Assembly: GCA_963764195.1 (NCBI GenBank)
Contig: CAVXRG010000007.1
Span: forward strand, 124,001 to 188,000
From: JBDSSS01 sp963764195
GTDB lineage: Bacteria; Actinomycetota; Actinomycetes; Actinomycetales; Dermatophilaceae
DNA length: 64,000 bases
Direction: 5' to 3'
Positions 51,476-59,948 of this stretch are shown one piece after another. The notes under the pieces were generated by a model that was given only the letters and a program-made list of their open reading frames with translations, was not told the DNA's origin and made no database searches. The translations under genes and the position numbers were made by a program. The stretch's first letter is position 1. Each line of letters begins with the position of its first letter.

Positions 51476-52222
51476 TCACTCCGAGCGGCGGCTCAGCGTG
51501 AGCGAGGCGAGCGCGAGGGCGACCACGACGAACCCCGCCACGATCCCGAGGTCACCGAGGACGGCGCCGACCGGGTCGGCATTGGTCGTGATCTCGTTCA
51601 TCGCGTCGACGGCGTAGGACAGCGGCAGCAGGTTCGAGACCCAGTGCAGGACGTCGGGCAGGCTGTCGCGCGGAGCGATCAGCCCGCACAGCAGGAACTG
51701 CGGCAGGATGAATGCGGGCATGAACTGGACCGCCTGGAACTCGGTGCGCGCGAAGCCGCTCGCGAGCAGTCCGAGCGCCGTGCCGAGCACCGCGTCGAAG
51801 ACGGCGACCACGACGAGCAGCCACAGCGGTCCGGCGACGTCCAGGCCACAGACCCAGACCGCGAAAGCCGTTGCGACGAGGGCTTGCACGACCGCGAGCG
51901 CACCGAAGGCGACGGCATACCCGAGCATGAAGTCACCCTTGCCCATCGGCGTCGTCAGCAGCCGCTCGAGGGTGCCCGACTGCCGCTCGCGCAGGGTGGC
52001 GACAGAGGTGACGATGAACATGACGACCATGGGGAAGACGCCGAGCAGGGCCGGCCCGATCCGGTCGAAGACGGGGGTGTCGAGGTAGACCCAGGCGAGC
52101 AGCCCGAGCAGGACGCACGGCACCACGATGATCAGGCCGATGGTGCGGCGGTCGGAGCGGACCTGGCGCAGCACCCGTCCGGCCGTGGCGACGGTGAGGC
52201 CCGGGTCGAGGACGGCGGTCAT
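51476..52222 (-). CDS. ABC-2 type exporter permease
   Basis: A 248-residue membrane protein with six helices in the ABC-2 pattern. After a short cytoplasmic lead comes VATLRERQSGTLERLLTTPMGKGDFMLGY, the characteristic loop with the LLTTPM contact helix, and the later NLLPLSYAVDAMNEI. Such permeases export drugs, lipids or polymers with one ATPase. The start overlaps the ATPase stop by 4 bases. The TetR gene heads the same run, so a ligand-induced efflux system is likely. Confidence 0.88.
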   Translation of the reverse strand: MTAVLDPGLTVATAGRVLRQVRSDRRTIGLIIVVPCVLLGLLAWVYLDTPVFDRIGPALLGVFPMVVMFIVTSVATLRERQSGTLERLLTTPMGKGDFMLGYAVAFGALAVVQALVATAFAVWVCGLDVAGPLWLLVVVAVFDAVLGTALGLLASGFARTEFQAVQFMPAFILPQFLLCGLIAPRDSLPDVLHWVSNLLPLSYAVDAMNEITTNADPVGAVLGDLGIVAGFVVVALALASLTLSRRSE

Positions 52223-52947
52223 GACGCGGCCTCCGAGGCGGCGGCCTCGTCGATGAGGGCGAGGAATGCCGCGTCGGCGTCCGTGGTCCCCGTCGAGCGG
52301 ATCAGCTCGTCGGGCGTGACGTCGGCGAGCACCTCACCCCCGCGGAGCAGGACGAGCCGGTCGCACCGGGTCGCCTCGTCCATGACGTGGCTCGAGACGA
52401 TGAGCGAGCGGCCCTGGGCCGCGAGGGACTTGAACAGGTCCCAGAGGTCGCGGCGCAGGACCGGGTCCAGACCGACCGTCGGCTCGTCGAGCACGAGGAG
52501 TGGGGGCCTGCCGACGAGGGCGGCGGCGAGGGAGACCCGCGACTCCTGGCCGCCGGAGAGGTCGCGGACGAGATGGTCCGCGTCGCTGGTCAGGTCGACC
52601 TCGACGAGGGTCCGCTCGACCGCGTCGGCGAGCTCCTGCCGACGCAGCCCGACCGCCCGGCCGAAGTAGGCGATGTTGTCGCGCACGGTGAGGTCGTCGT
52701 AGACGCTCGGGCTCTGCGTGACGTAGCCGACGTCGCGGCGCAGCGCCGCCGAGCCCGCCTCGTGGCCGAGCACCGCGATGGTCCCGGACTCGATGACCTG
52801 CACACCGACGATGGCGCGGATGAGGGTCGACTTGCCCGACCCCGACGGTCCGAGCAGCCCGATGACCTGGCCGCGCGGCAGCGACAGGGTGAGGTCCGGG
52901 ATGACACGTCGACGTCCCCGGACGACCCTCAGGCCGCGGATCTCCAC
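52219..52947 (-). CDS. ABC exporter ATP-binding protein
   Basis: A 242-residue ATPase from GTG 52947. Walker A is GPSGSGKSTL, the Q-loop region VGYVTQSPSVYDDLTVRDN, signature LSGGQESRVSLA, Walker B LLVLDEPTVGLD. An in-frame ATG at 52974 exists, but AAGGAGGAGG, an excellent ribosome site, lies just downstream of it and 8 bases before the GTG, and a palindromic operator covers the ATG. So I choose GTG. It pairs with the ABC-2 permease that follows. Confidence 0.88.
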   Translation of the reverse strand: MEIRGLRVVRGRRRVIPDLTLSLPRGQVIGLLGPSGSGKSTLIRAIVGVQVIESGTIAVLGHEAGSAALRRDVGYVTQSPSVYDDLTVRDNIAYFGRAVGLRRQELADAVERTLVEVDLTSDADHLVRDLSGGQESRVSLAAALVGRPPLLVLDEPTVGLDPVLRRDLWDLFKSLAAQGRSLIVSSHVMDEATRCDRLVLLRGGEVLADVTPDELIRSTGTTDADAAFLALIDEAAASEAAS

Positions 52948-52966
52948 CGCGGCCCCCTCCTCCTTA

Positions 52967-52982
52967 TTCATCATGTGATGAA
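52967..52982. promoter_or_regulatory. Palindromic operator, probably for the TetR repressor
   Basis: TTCATCA-TG-TGATGAA has perfect 7-base arms and sits between the TetR stop and the ABC ATPase ribosome site. It is the size of a TetR half-site pair. No second copy is seen upstream of tetR. Confidence 0.55.
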
Positions 52983-52984
52983 AT

Positions 52985-53614
52985 CTACGCCTGCGCCGCC
53001 CCGCTGTCCACCAGATGGAGCTGGATGACGGGCCCGAAGTGCGCCACGACCTGCGCGTCGGAGAGAGCCACGATCGCGGGGTCCCGGATGACGTAACGCA
53101 TCACGGCGAGGCCGATGAGCTGCGAGGCCGCGAGGGAGCCGCGCAGCTTGGGGTCGTCGGCCCCGGCAGCCTCGGCGATCCGGCCGAAGACCTCACGAGC
53201 GAGGAACTCCCGGAGCATCCGGGCCCCGTCGTCGGTCGCCACACCGGTGCGGAGGAGCGCGACGAGGACGTCCCGCCGCTCCGGGGCGTCCCAGATGCCG
53301 ACGAAGGTCTCGACGGCCCGCCAGCCGATGCGGTCCCGGTCCCCGGCCGCGATCCGCTCGACCATGGCGGCCGGGTTGAGCTGCACCGACTGGGTCGTCG
53401 TGAACAGCTCGCCCTTGCCGCCCTCGAAGTAGTGGTGCACGAGGGCAGGGTCGACGCCGGCGTCACGCGCGATACCGCGCAAGCTGGTCCGGTCATAACC
53501 CTTGGCCGCGAAGGACTTCCGTGCCGCGTCGAGGATCGCGGCTCGAGTGTCGACGCTGCCGGGCCGCCGACCGCGGGCGCGCGGCTCCGTCGGGACGCTG
53601 CCGCTCGAGGTCAT
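52985..53614 (-). CDS. TetR family transcriptional repressor
   Basis: A 209-residue regulator. Residues 23-70 hold the HTH: TRAAILDAARKSFAAKGYDRTSLRGIARDAGVDPALVHHYF. The C-terminal ligand domain is of the DUF-type common next to ABC exporters. TAGCGT lies 6 bases before the ATG at 53614. It is followed, in the same direction, by the operator and the exporter genes, so it probably represses them. Confidence 0.88.
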   Translation of the reverse strand: MTSSGSVPTEPRARGRRPGSVDTRAAILDAARKSFAAKGYDRTSLRGIARDAGVDPALVHHYFEGGKGELFTTTQSVQLNPAAMVERIAAGDRDRIGWRAVETFVGIWDAPERRDVLVALLRTGVATDDGARMLREFLAREVFGRIAEAAGADDPKLRGSLAASQLIGLAVMRYVIRDPAIVALSDAQVVAHFGPVIQLHLVDSGAAQA

Positions 53615-53620
53615 GCGCTC

Positions 53621-53626
53621 ACGCTA
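53621..53626 (-). promoter_or_regulatory. -10-like box for leaderless tetR gene
   Basis: TAGCGT on the minus strand ends 6 bases before the ATG at 53614. Confidence 0.5.
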
Positions 53627-53738
53627 GCGGCCCGGGCCGCCCGGGCGACCCCCCACGGGGTGGACGGCATACGGCCTGCTCATCGGGCCGTGACCGTCGA
53701 GGAGGTGGGCGAGGCACGCCGGCGAGACATCGACGGCA

Positions 53739-53744
53739 TAAGGT
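53739..53744 (+). promoter_or_regulatory. -10-like box for the leaderless Cys-rich protein gene
   Basis: TAAGGT ends 6 bases before the GTG at 53751, choosing that start over the GTG two codons earlier. Confidence 0.5.
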
Positions 53745-53750
53745 GTGCCG

Positions 53751-54551
53751 GTGGCCGAAGCTCCCCTGGATCTGCCCCGCGTGTGGGTCGAGTTCACCGA
53801 CCCCTCCGACCCCGGCCAGCGCTTCCGCTGCGACCTCACCTGGCTGACGAGCAGCTGGACGTGCATCTTCGGCTCCGGGTGCGCCGGCATCTACGAGGGC
53901 CGGCCCGACGACGGGTGCTGCACCCTCGGCGCGCACTTCACCGACAAGGACGACGTCAAGCGGGTGGCGGCCGCCGTGGCCGAGCTCGGCGAGGACGAGT
54001 GGCAGTTCCACGCCATCGGCACCGAGACGGGGCGGCGCGACGACTGGACCGAGCGCGAGGACGGCACCCGCAAGACGAAGGTCGTCGACGGGGCGTGCAT
54101 CTTCCTCAACCGCCCCGGCTTCCCGGCGGGTGCGGGCTGCGCCCTGCACCAGCACGCCGTCCTCACCGGCGTCCAGCCGCTCACCCTCAAGCCCGACGTC
54201 TGCTGGCAGCTGCCGATCCGTCGCACCTACCGCACCGTCGAGCTGCCCGACGAGTCGAGCTATCTCGAGGTGACGATCACCGAGTACGACCGGCGTGGCT
54301 GGGGCCCCGGCGGACACGACCTCGACTGGTACTGCTCGGGCAACTCCGAGGCCCACGTCGGCCGCGAGCCGGTCTACCGCTCCAACGCCCCCGAGCTCGT
54401 CGAGCTGATGGGCGCCGGCGCCTACGAGCAGCTCGCGATCCGCGCCGAGGCCCACCTCGCACAGGTCAAGGCGGTCCGCGCCCAGGGCGTCCGCAAGCTG
54501 CTGCCGCTCCTCGTCCACCCCGCCACGATCGAGGCCCAGAGGTCGAAGTGA
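53751..54551 (+). CDS. Cysteine-rich protein of unknown function
   Basis: A 266-residue soluble protein I cannot name with confidence. The first 60 residues carry a cysteine cluster (CDLTWLTSSWTCIFGSGCAG, then DDGCCTLG). Later come CIFLNRPGFPAGAGCALHQH, CWQLPIRRTY and a WYCSGN motif. The pattern suggests a metal or iron-sulfur site, like YkgJ- or DUF3109-type proteins, but I cannot confirm that. It lies directly before a methyltransferase gene with 7 bases between, so the two may act together. Confidence 0.75.
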   Translation: MAEAPLDLPRVWVEFTDPSDPGQRFRCDLTWLTSSWTCIFGSGCAGIYEGRPDDGCCTLGAHFTDKDDVKRVAAAVAELGEDEWQFHAIGTETGRRDDWTEREDGTRKTKVVDGACIFLNRPGFPAGAGCALHQHAVLTGVQPLTLKPDVCWQLPIRRTYRTVELPDESSYLEVTITEYDRRGWGPGGHDLDWYCSGNSEAHVGREPVYRSNAPELVELMGAGAYEQLAIRAEAHLAQVKAVRAQGVRKLLPLLVHPATIEAQRSK

Positions 54552-54558
54552 GGCTCGC

Positions 54559-55248
54559 GTGAACGACGTCATCCCCTCCCCCAACATCTGGGGCTCGCCC
54601 GATGTCTACGAGGTGGAGAACCGTGGCGTCGACCGTGCGCACGTCATCGAGGACGCGATGCGCCGGGTGCTCGACTGGTCCGGCCTCGACGTCGTCGACA
54701 TCGGCTGCGGCACCGGCTTCCACCTCCCCGAGCTCGCCCAGACTGCGAGCTCGGTCGTCGGGGTCGAGCCACACCCGCCGCTCGCTGCCCTTGCGGCAGA
54801 ACGAGTTTCGGGTATGCCGCACTGCTCGGTCCTCGAGGACGGCGCGGCCTCGATCGGTGTCGCGGACGCGTCGTTCGACCTGGCGCACGCCCGGTGGGCC
54901 TACTTCTTCGGGCCCGGCTGCGAGCCCGGCCTGGCCGAGCTCGACCGGATCATGCGCCCGGGCGGCGCCGCCTTCGTCATCGACAACGACGCGACCCGGT
55001 CGACGTTCGGCCGGTGGTTCCGGCGGTCATCGCCGAGTTATGACGCCAAGGCCGTCGAGCGCTTCTGGACCCGCCAGGGCTGGGAGCGCGAGCGCCTCGA
55101 CCTCCGGTGGGACTTCGACTCGCGGGAGGACTTCGAGGCCGTGGTCGGGATCGAGTTCGACCCGGACAACGCTGAGCTCATCCTCGCCGAGCACCCCGAT
55201 GCCACCGGCGTCGACTACGCCGTCAACCTCTGGCACCGCCGCTACTGA
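54559..55248 (+). CDS. SAM-dependent methyltransferase
   Basis: A 229-residue class I methyltransferase. Motif I is VVDIGCGTGFHLPELAQ (about 45-60), the following acidic residue is in VVGVEPHPPL, and DLAHARWAYFFGPG is motif II. The later LAELDRIMRPGGAAFVIDNDATRS is typical. The C-terminal FWTRQGWERERLDLRWDF is Trp/Arg-rich. The substrate is unknown. It is co-directional with the Cys-rich gene and converges on nadC across two inverted-repeat elements. Confidence 0.86.
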   Translation: MNDVIPSPNIWGSPDVYEVENRGVDRAHVIEDAMRRVLDWSGLDVVDIGCGTGFHLPELAQTASSVVGVEPHPPLAALAAERVSGMPHCSVLEDGAASIGVADASFDLAHARWAYFFGPGCEPGLAELDRIMRPGGAAFVIDNDATRSTFGRWFRRSSPSYDAKAVERFWTRQGWERERLDLRWDFDSREDFEAVVGIEFDPDNAELILAEHPDATGVDYAVNLWHRRY

Positions 55249-55252
55249 CCCC

Positions 55253-55304
55253 GTCGAGTGGGCACTTTGACCCACGACCGGGTCGGGGAAACTGCGCACT
55301 CGAC
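55253..55304. repeat. GTCGAGTGGGCACTTT inverted repeat, element 3
   Basis: Left arm GTCGAGTGGGCACTTTGACC, right arm AAACTGCGCACTCGAC, starting 4 bases past the methyltransferase stop. Confidence 0.85.
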
Positions 55305-55315
55305 TGATGATCCCC

Positions 55316-55367
55316 GTCGAGTGGGCACTTTGGCCCACGACCGAGCGGGGGGAAGTGCCCACTCGAC
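55316..55367. repeat. GTCGAGTGGGCACTTT inverted repeat, element 4
   Basis: Left arm GTCGAGTGGGCACTTTGGCC, right arm AAGTGCCCACTCGAC, 11 bases after element 3 and before the convergent nadC stop. The pair could terminate both genes. Confidence 0.85.
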
Positions 55368-55385
55368 TGGTGGGGTGGGGTGGGG

Positions 55386-56276
55386 TCAGTCGACGAGGTC
55401 GAGCGCGATGTCGACGATGGGCGAGGAGTGCGTGAGCCCGCCGACGCTGACGAAGTCGACGCCGGTGCGGGCGTAGTCGCCCACGACCTCGAGCGTCAGA
55501 CCCCCGGTCGCCTCGATCTCGACGGGTTCGCCTGCGGCACGGAGCAGCCCGACCGTCTCGGCGAGCATCTCGATGCCCATGTTGTCGCACATGATGAAGC
55601 GAGCCCCGGAGTCGTAGGCCTCCTGCGCCTCGGCCGGGGTCGTCACCTCGACCTCGATGGGCACGTCGGGGAAGCGGTCGTGCACCCGGCGGTAGGCGCC
55701 GGCGACCGAACCGGCCGCCAGCTTGTGGTTGTCCTTGATCATCGCGACGTCGTAGAGGCCCATCCGCTTGTTCGTCCCCCCACCGGCGCGGACGGCGTAC
55801 TTCTCGAGCCATCGCATCCCCGGCGTCGTCTTCCGGGTGTCGAGGACCATCGTCCCGCTGCCCTCGAGCGCATCGGCCCAGCGCCGGGTGTGGGTCGCGA
55901 CCCCGGAGAGCCGGCTCATGAGGTTGAGGATCGTCCGCTCCGCCATGAGGATGACCCTCACCTCCCCGGTGAGCCGGGCCACGACGTCGCCCCGGACGAG
56001 CCGCGCCCCGTCGTCGGACACGACCTCGATCGCCGGCACCCGTCCGCCGATGGTTCGTGCCACCGCGTCGAGGACGATCGCGATGACCGGCACCCCGGCG
56101 ACGACCCCCGCCGCGCGGGCGACGATCTCGGCCACCCGCTCCTGGTCGGCCGGGATCGTCGCGAGCGTGGTCACGTCGAGACCGTCGGGTCCGAGGTCCT
56201 CGAGCAGGGCCACCTCGACGAGCCGGCGGGCCTGCTCCTCGGGGAAGCCGGTCAGGCCGTCGGTCACGTCATCCAT
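55386..56276 (-). CDS. nadC: Nicotinate-nucleotide pyrophosphorylase (quinolinate phosphoribosyltransferase)
   Basis: A 296-residue enzyme making nicotinate mononucleotide from quinolinate and PRPP. LEDLGPDGLDVTTLATIPAD opens it; the PRPP and quinolinate sites are in LDTRKTTPGMRWLEKYAVRAGGG, MIKDNHKLAAG and IMCDNMG. ATG at 56276 has GGAG upstream; an ATG at 56294 would overlap nadB further. It follows nadB by 7 bases in the same operon. Confidence 0.94.
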   Translation of the reverse strand: MDDVTDGLTGFPEEQARRLVEVALLEDLGPDGLDVTTLATIPADQERVAEIVARAAGVVAGVPVIAIVLDAVARTIGGRVPAIEVVSDDGARLVRGDVVARLTGEVRVILMAERTILNLMSRLSGVATHTRRWADALEGSGTMVLDTRKTTPGMRWLEKYAVRAGGGTNKRMGLYDVAMIKDNHKLAAGSVAGAYRRVHDRFPDVPIEVEVTTPAEAQEAYDSGARFIMCDNMGIEMLAETVGLLRAAGEPVEIEATGGLTLEVVGDYARTGVDFVSVGGLTHSSPIVDIALDLVD

Positions 56277-56283
56277 CTGGGGG

Positions 56284-58032
56284 TCACTCCGCATCGTCGG
56301 TGGATGGGCGGGCGGCCTCGGTGAGACCGTCGAGGTCGAGCCCCTCGAGGTTGGCCCGGGGCACCGGGTCCTGGCATGCCACGAGGGTCCCGTCGGCCGA
56401 GCGGTGCAGCACGGTGTGGTGCAGGAAGTGGGCGTCGTCCCGCTCCGGGAAGTCCTCGCGCACGTGACCGCCACGCGTCTCCTCACGGAGCACGGCGGCA
56501 TACGTCAGGGCGCGGGCGAGGTGGAGCAGGTTGGTCGCCTCCCAGCTCTTGGGGGCCCCCTTCTTGCCGGCGTCGTCGTGCCCGCCGAGTCCCGCGATCC
56601 GCTCGAGCTCGGCCTCGGTCGCGGCGAGTGACGTGGCCGAGCGGACGGTGCCCGAGCCGGCCGTCATCGCCCGCTGCACGTCGACGCGTCGCCGGCCGCG
56701 GACCAGGCCGGGCACGTCGTGGGCGTCGACCGGGCTCGTCTCGGCGAGCTCGCCGGCGCCGAGGCGGTCGGTGAGGTCGTCGGCGATCCGTCGGGCGAAG
56801 ACGAGCCCCTCGAGGAGCGAGTTGCTCGCGAGGCGGTTGGCCCCGTGGACCCCGGTGCACGACGTCTCACCACAGGCATACAGCCCCTCGAGCGAGGTGC
56901 GCCCGCGCAGGTCGGTGCGCACGCCACCGCTCGCGTAGTGCTGGGCGGGCGCGACGGGGAGCAGCTCGGTCGCCGGGTCGAAACCGAGCTCGCGGCAGCG
57001 CTGCACGATCGACGGGAACCGCTTGTCGAGGAACTCCGCCCCGAGGTGGCGGCAGTCGAGGAAGACGTGGTCGGTGCCCGTCTCGCGCATCCGGTCGATG
57101 ATCGCGCGGGACACGACGTCGCGCGGGGCGAGGTCGGCCATCGGGTGACGACCCTGCATGAAGCGGTCACCCGACCCGTCGACGAGGAAGGCGCCCTCGC
57201 CGCGGACCGCCTCCGAGATGAGCGGCTGCTGCCCCCGGGAGCCCTCACCGAGCCACAGCACCGTCGGGTGGAACTGGACGAACTCGAGGTCCGCGAGCTC
57301 GGCCCCGGCCCGCAGCGCGGCCGCCATCCCGTCCCCCGTCGCGACGGGAGGGTTGGTCGTCGAGGCGTAGATCTGGCCGAGCCCCCCGGTTGCGAGCACG
57401 ACGGCCCGGGCGTGCGCCGCGCCGACCCCGTCGACCTGCCCCTCGCCGATGACGTGGAGGGTGACGCCGCAGACCCGCGCGTCGGCGTCGGTGAGCAGGT
57501 CGACGACGAGCGCGTGCTCGATGACCTCGATGCCGGGGTCGTCGCGGACCCGGTCGAGCGCGGCGATGAGCGCTCGGGAGATCTCCTTGCCCGTCGCGTC
57601 ACCGCCCGCGTGCAGAATCCGGTCGCGGTGGTGGCCGCCCTCGCGGGTCAGCGAGATCTTGCCCGAGTCGCCGCGGTCGAACTCGGCCCCGAGGGCGATG
57701 AGGTCCCAGACCGCGCCGGTGCCCTCGCGCACGAGCGCCTCGACCGCCTCGGGGTCGCAGAGCCCGACCCCGGCCACGAGGGTGTCGTGGACGTGCTCGG
57801 AGGCACTGTCCTCCGGGGACATGACGGCGGCGATGCCGCCCTGGGCCCACGCCGTCGAGCCCTCGTCGAGCACCGTCTTGGTGACGAGCAGGACCCGGTC
57901 GACCCGGCGACGCAGGCGCAGCGCCGTCGTCAGCCCGGCGACGCCCGACCCGACGACGATGACGTCGGCGGTCGCGGTCCAGCCGGGCGCCCGGGACCGC
58001 AGCCGCCGCGGGATCGTGATGCCGCTGCTCAT
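56284..58032 (-). CDS. nadB: L-aspartate oxidase
   Basis: A 582-residue flavoprotein oxidising aspartate to iminoaspartate for quinolinate synthesis. The FAD motif is VVGSGVAGLTTALRL, followed by the succinate-dehydrogenase-like STAWAQGGIAAVM, the substrate arginine region HHRDRILHAGGDATGKE and YACGETSCTGVHGANRLASNS. The ATG at 58032 has GGAAGG upstream; the open frame before it is not protein-like. nadA is not in the window. Confidence 0.95.
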   Translation of the reverse strand: MSSGITIPRRLRSRAPGWTATADVIVVGSGVAGLTTALRLRRRVDRVLLVTKTVLDEGSTAWAQGGIAAVMSPEDSASEHVHDTLVAGVGLCDPEAVEALVREGTGAVWDLIALGAEFDRGDSGKISLTREGGHHRDRILHAGGDATGKEISRALIAALDRVRDDPGIEVIEHALVVDLLTDADARVCGVTLHVIGEGQVDGVGAAHARAVVLATGGLGQIYASTTNPPVATGDGMAAALRAGAELADLEFVQFHPTVLWLGEGSRGQQPLISEAVRGEGAFLVDGSGDRFMQGRHPMADLAPRDVVSRAIIDRMRETGTDHVFLDCRHLGAEFLDKRFPSIVQRCRELGFDPATELLPVAPAQHYASGGVRTDLRGRTSLEGLYACGETSCTGVHGANRLASNSLLEGLVFARRIADDLTDRLGAGELAETSPVDAHDVPGLVRGRRRVDVQRAMTAGSGTVRSATSLAATEAELERIAGLGGHDDAGKKGAPKSWEATNLLHLARALTYAAVLREETRGGHVREDFPERDDAHFLHHTVLHRSADGTLVACQDPVPRANLEGLDLDGLTEAARPSTDDAE

Positions 58033-58075
58033 CGGGGACGCCTTCCGTGGGTTCGCGTGGACGCTACCCCAGACC

Positions 58076-58085
58076 GTATGCCGCT
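58076..58085 (+). repeat. GTATGCCGCT dispersed word, copy 8
   Basis: Exact copy in the 61-base gap between nadB start and panC stop. Confidence 0.7.
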
Positions 58086-58093
58086 GGGCTCGC

Positions 58094-59020
58094 TCATGCG
58101 GTGAACGTCTCGAGCGCCTGCCCGCCGGGCCCGACGAGCACCGGCAGGTTGTCGATGAGGCGGGTCGTCCCGACTCGCCCGGCGACGGCGAGCAGGGCCT
58201 CGCCGCGGTACCACTCGGGCACGTCGACGAGGGTGTCCGGGTGGACGAGGACGAGGTAGTCGACGAGCGCGAGCGGCTCGCGGACGAGCACCGCACGGGC
58301 GGCGCGGCGCACCGCCGACGGGCCCTCGGGCGCGGCCTCGGCTCCGGCGCGCAGCGCTGCCGAGAGGCAGCGCGCGGTGTCCCGGTCGGAATCCGTGAGG
58401 TAGGTGTTGCGGCTGCTCATCGCGAGCCCGTCGGGCTCGCGAACGGTCGGCGCCGCGACGACGCGGACGTCGAGGTCGAGGTCGCGGCACATCCGTCGGA
58501 TGAGGAGCAGCTGCTGGGCGTCCTTCTGTCCGAACCACGCCGCGTCGCACCGGGTGAGGTGCATGAGCTTGCAGACGACGGTGAGCATCCCGTCGAAGTG
58601 ACCCGGCCGCGACTGGCCCTCGAGGACGTCGCCCAGCGGCCCCGCGGAGACCCGCACGCCGGGGTCCCCCTCGGGATAGACGACGTCGGGCGTCGGGGCG
58701 AAGACGAGGTCCACGCCGGCCTCGGCGCAGATCGCCAGGTCGGCGTCGAACGTGCGCGGGTAGCGGGAGAGGTCTTCCTTCGGCCCGAACTGGAGCGGGT
58801 TGAGGAAGATCGTCACGACGACGTGCGCGTGCTCCTCGCGCGCCCGGCGGATCAGGGTGGCGTGCCCCTCGTGGAGGGCGCCCATCGTCATCACGACCGC
58901 GACGTCGCCGTCGTCGAGACGGGCCCTCGCCGCCCGGAGCTCGTCGCGGGTCCGCGCGACGACCGGTGCCGGCCGGCCCCCTTCGGCCGCCGAGGCGTCG
59001 CCGGGGTGGGGGTCCGTCAC
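58094..59020 (-). CDS. panC: Pantothenate synthetase
   Basis: A 308-residue enzyme joining pantoate and beta-alanine with ATP. Class signatures are VMTMGALHEGHATLIRRA, FLNPLQFGPKEDL, AWFGQKDAQQLLLIRRM and the KMSKS-like AMSSRNTYL. The GTG start overlaps the DUF2520 gene stop (GTGA). The N-terminal 20 residues are low complexity. Confidence 0.95.
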   Translation of the reverse strand: MTDPHPGDASAAEGGRPAPVVARTRDELRAARARLDDGDVAVVMTMGALHEGHATLIRRAREEHAHVVVTIFLNPLQFGPKEDLSRYPRTFDADLAICAEAGVDLVFAPTPDVVYPEGDPGVRVSAGPLGDVLEGQSRPGHFDGMLTVVCKLMHLTRCDAAWFGQKDAQQLLLIRRMCRDLDLDVRVVAAPTVREPDGLAMSSRNTYLTDSDRDTARCLSAALRAGAEAAPEGPSAVRRAARAVLVREPLALVDYLVLVHPDTLVDVPEWYRGEALLAVAGRVGTTRLIDNLPVLVGPGGQALETFTA

Positions 59021-59916
59021 GGGGTCTCCTCGTCCTGGGCCAGCAGCTCGAGCAGCGGTCCGGCGCTCGAGGGACGCAGTCGTCCGCTGAGCAGGGCCCG
59101 CTGCGCCGTCGCGCGAGCGAGCGCGAGGTAGGTCGGCGTGATGTCCGGGGCCACCGTGCGCAGCATCGCGACGTGCCCGGCCACCGTACCGGCGTCCCCG
59201 CGGGCGACGGGGCCGGTGAGAGCGGCGTCACCTCGCTGCAGCGTCGTGGCGAGCGCCGCCGACAGCAGCGGCTCGAGGACCCGCGCGGGGTCCTCGATGC
59301 CCGCCTCGGTGAGCAGCTGCATCGACTGGGCCACGAGGGTGACGAGGTGGTTCGCACCGTGCGCGAGCGCCGCGTGGTAGGTGACCCGGTCCTGCTCGGG
59401 CACCCAGAGCGGCTCGCCGCCCATCTCGATGACGAGCGCCTCCGCGAGGGGCCGCGCGAGGTCGACCGTCGTCACACCGAAGGTGGCGTCGAGCAGCCGC
59501 TCGAGGTCGACCGGGGTGCCGGTGAAGGTCATCACGGGGTGGAGCGCGAGCGGCACGATCTCGCTCTCTGCGGCGGGCGCGAAGACGGAGATCCCGTGGG
59601 CGCCGGACGTGTGCAGCACGAGCTGGCCGGGCGTGAAGGTCCGCGTCGCGGCGAGGCCGGCGACGAGCTCCCCGAGCGCGTCGTCGGGCACGGCGAGCAC
59701 GACGAGGTGGGCCCCGGCCACGACATCGGGCACGGGGAGCACGGGAACCCCGGGCAGCATCGTCGCCGCGCGCTCGAGGCTCGCCTCGCTCACCGCCGAG
59801 ACGGCCTTCACGTGGTGGCCGGCCTGGCGCAGCGCGGCCCCGAGGGCGGAGCCGACCCTGCCGGCACCGACGATCCCGACGTCGAAGCGGGCCGGTCTCT
59901 CGTGCGGTGCGCTCAC
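59017..59916 (-). CDS. Rossmann-like DUF2520 protein
   Basis: A 299-residue NAD(P)-binding protein. VGIVGAGRVGSALGAALRQAG is the dinucleotide loop; LALHPVMTFTGTP and ALAHGANHLVTLVAQSMQLL belong to DUF2520. It resembles a ketopantoate reductase and often sits beside panC, so it may supply pantoate; not proven. TAGCGT lies 7 bases before the GTG at 59916, which decides that start over the GTG at 59925. Confidence 0.88.
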   Translation of the reverse strand: MSAPHERPARFDVGIVGAGRVGSALGAALRQAGHHVKAVSAVSEASLERAATMLPGVPVLPVPDVVAGAHLVVLAVPDDALGELVAGLAATRTFTPGQLVLHTSGAHGISVFAPAAESEIVPLALHPVMTFTGTPVDLERLLDATFGVTTVDLARPLAEALVIEMGGEPLWVPEQDRVTYHAALAHGANHLVTLVAQSMQLLTEAGIEDPARVLEPLLSAALATTLQRGDAALTGPVARGDAGTVAGHVAMLRTVAPDITPTYLALARATAQRALLSGRLRPSSAGPLLELLAQDEETP

Positions 59917-59923
59917 GCACGGC

Positions 59924-59929
59924 ACGCTA
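59924..59929 (-). promoter_or_regulatory. -10-like box for leaderless DUF2520 gene
   Basis: TAGCGT on the minus strand ends 7 bases before the GTG at 59916. Confidence 0.5.
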
Positions 59930-59934
59930 TCGCC

Positions 59935-59940
59935 TACGGT
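59935..59940 (+). promoter_or_regulatory. -10-like box for leaderless MidA-like gene
   Basis: TACGGT ends 8 bases before the GTG at 59949, back to back with the box of the divergent DUF2520 gene. Confidence 0.45.
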
Positions 59941-59948
59941 CGGGGATC

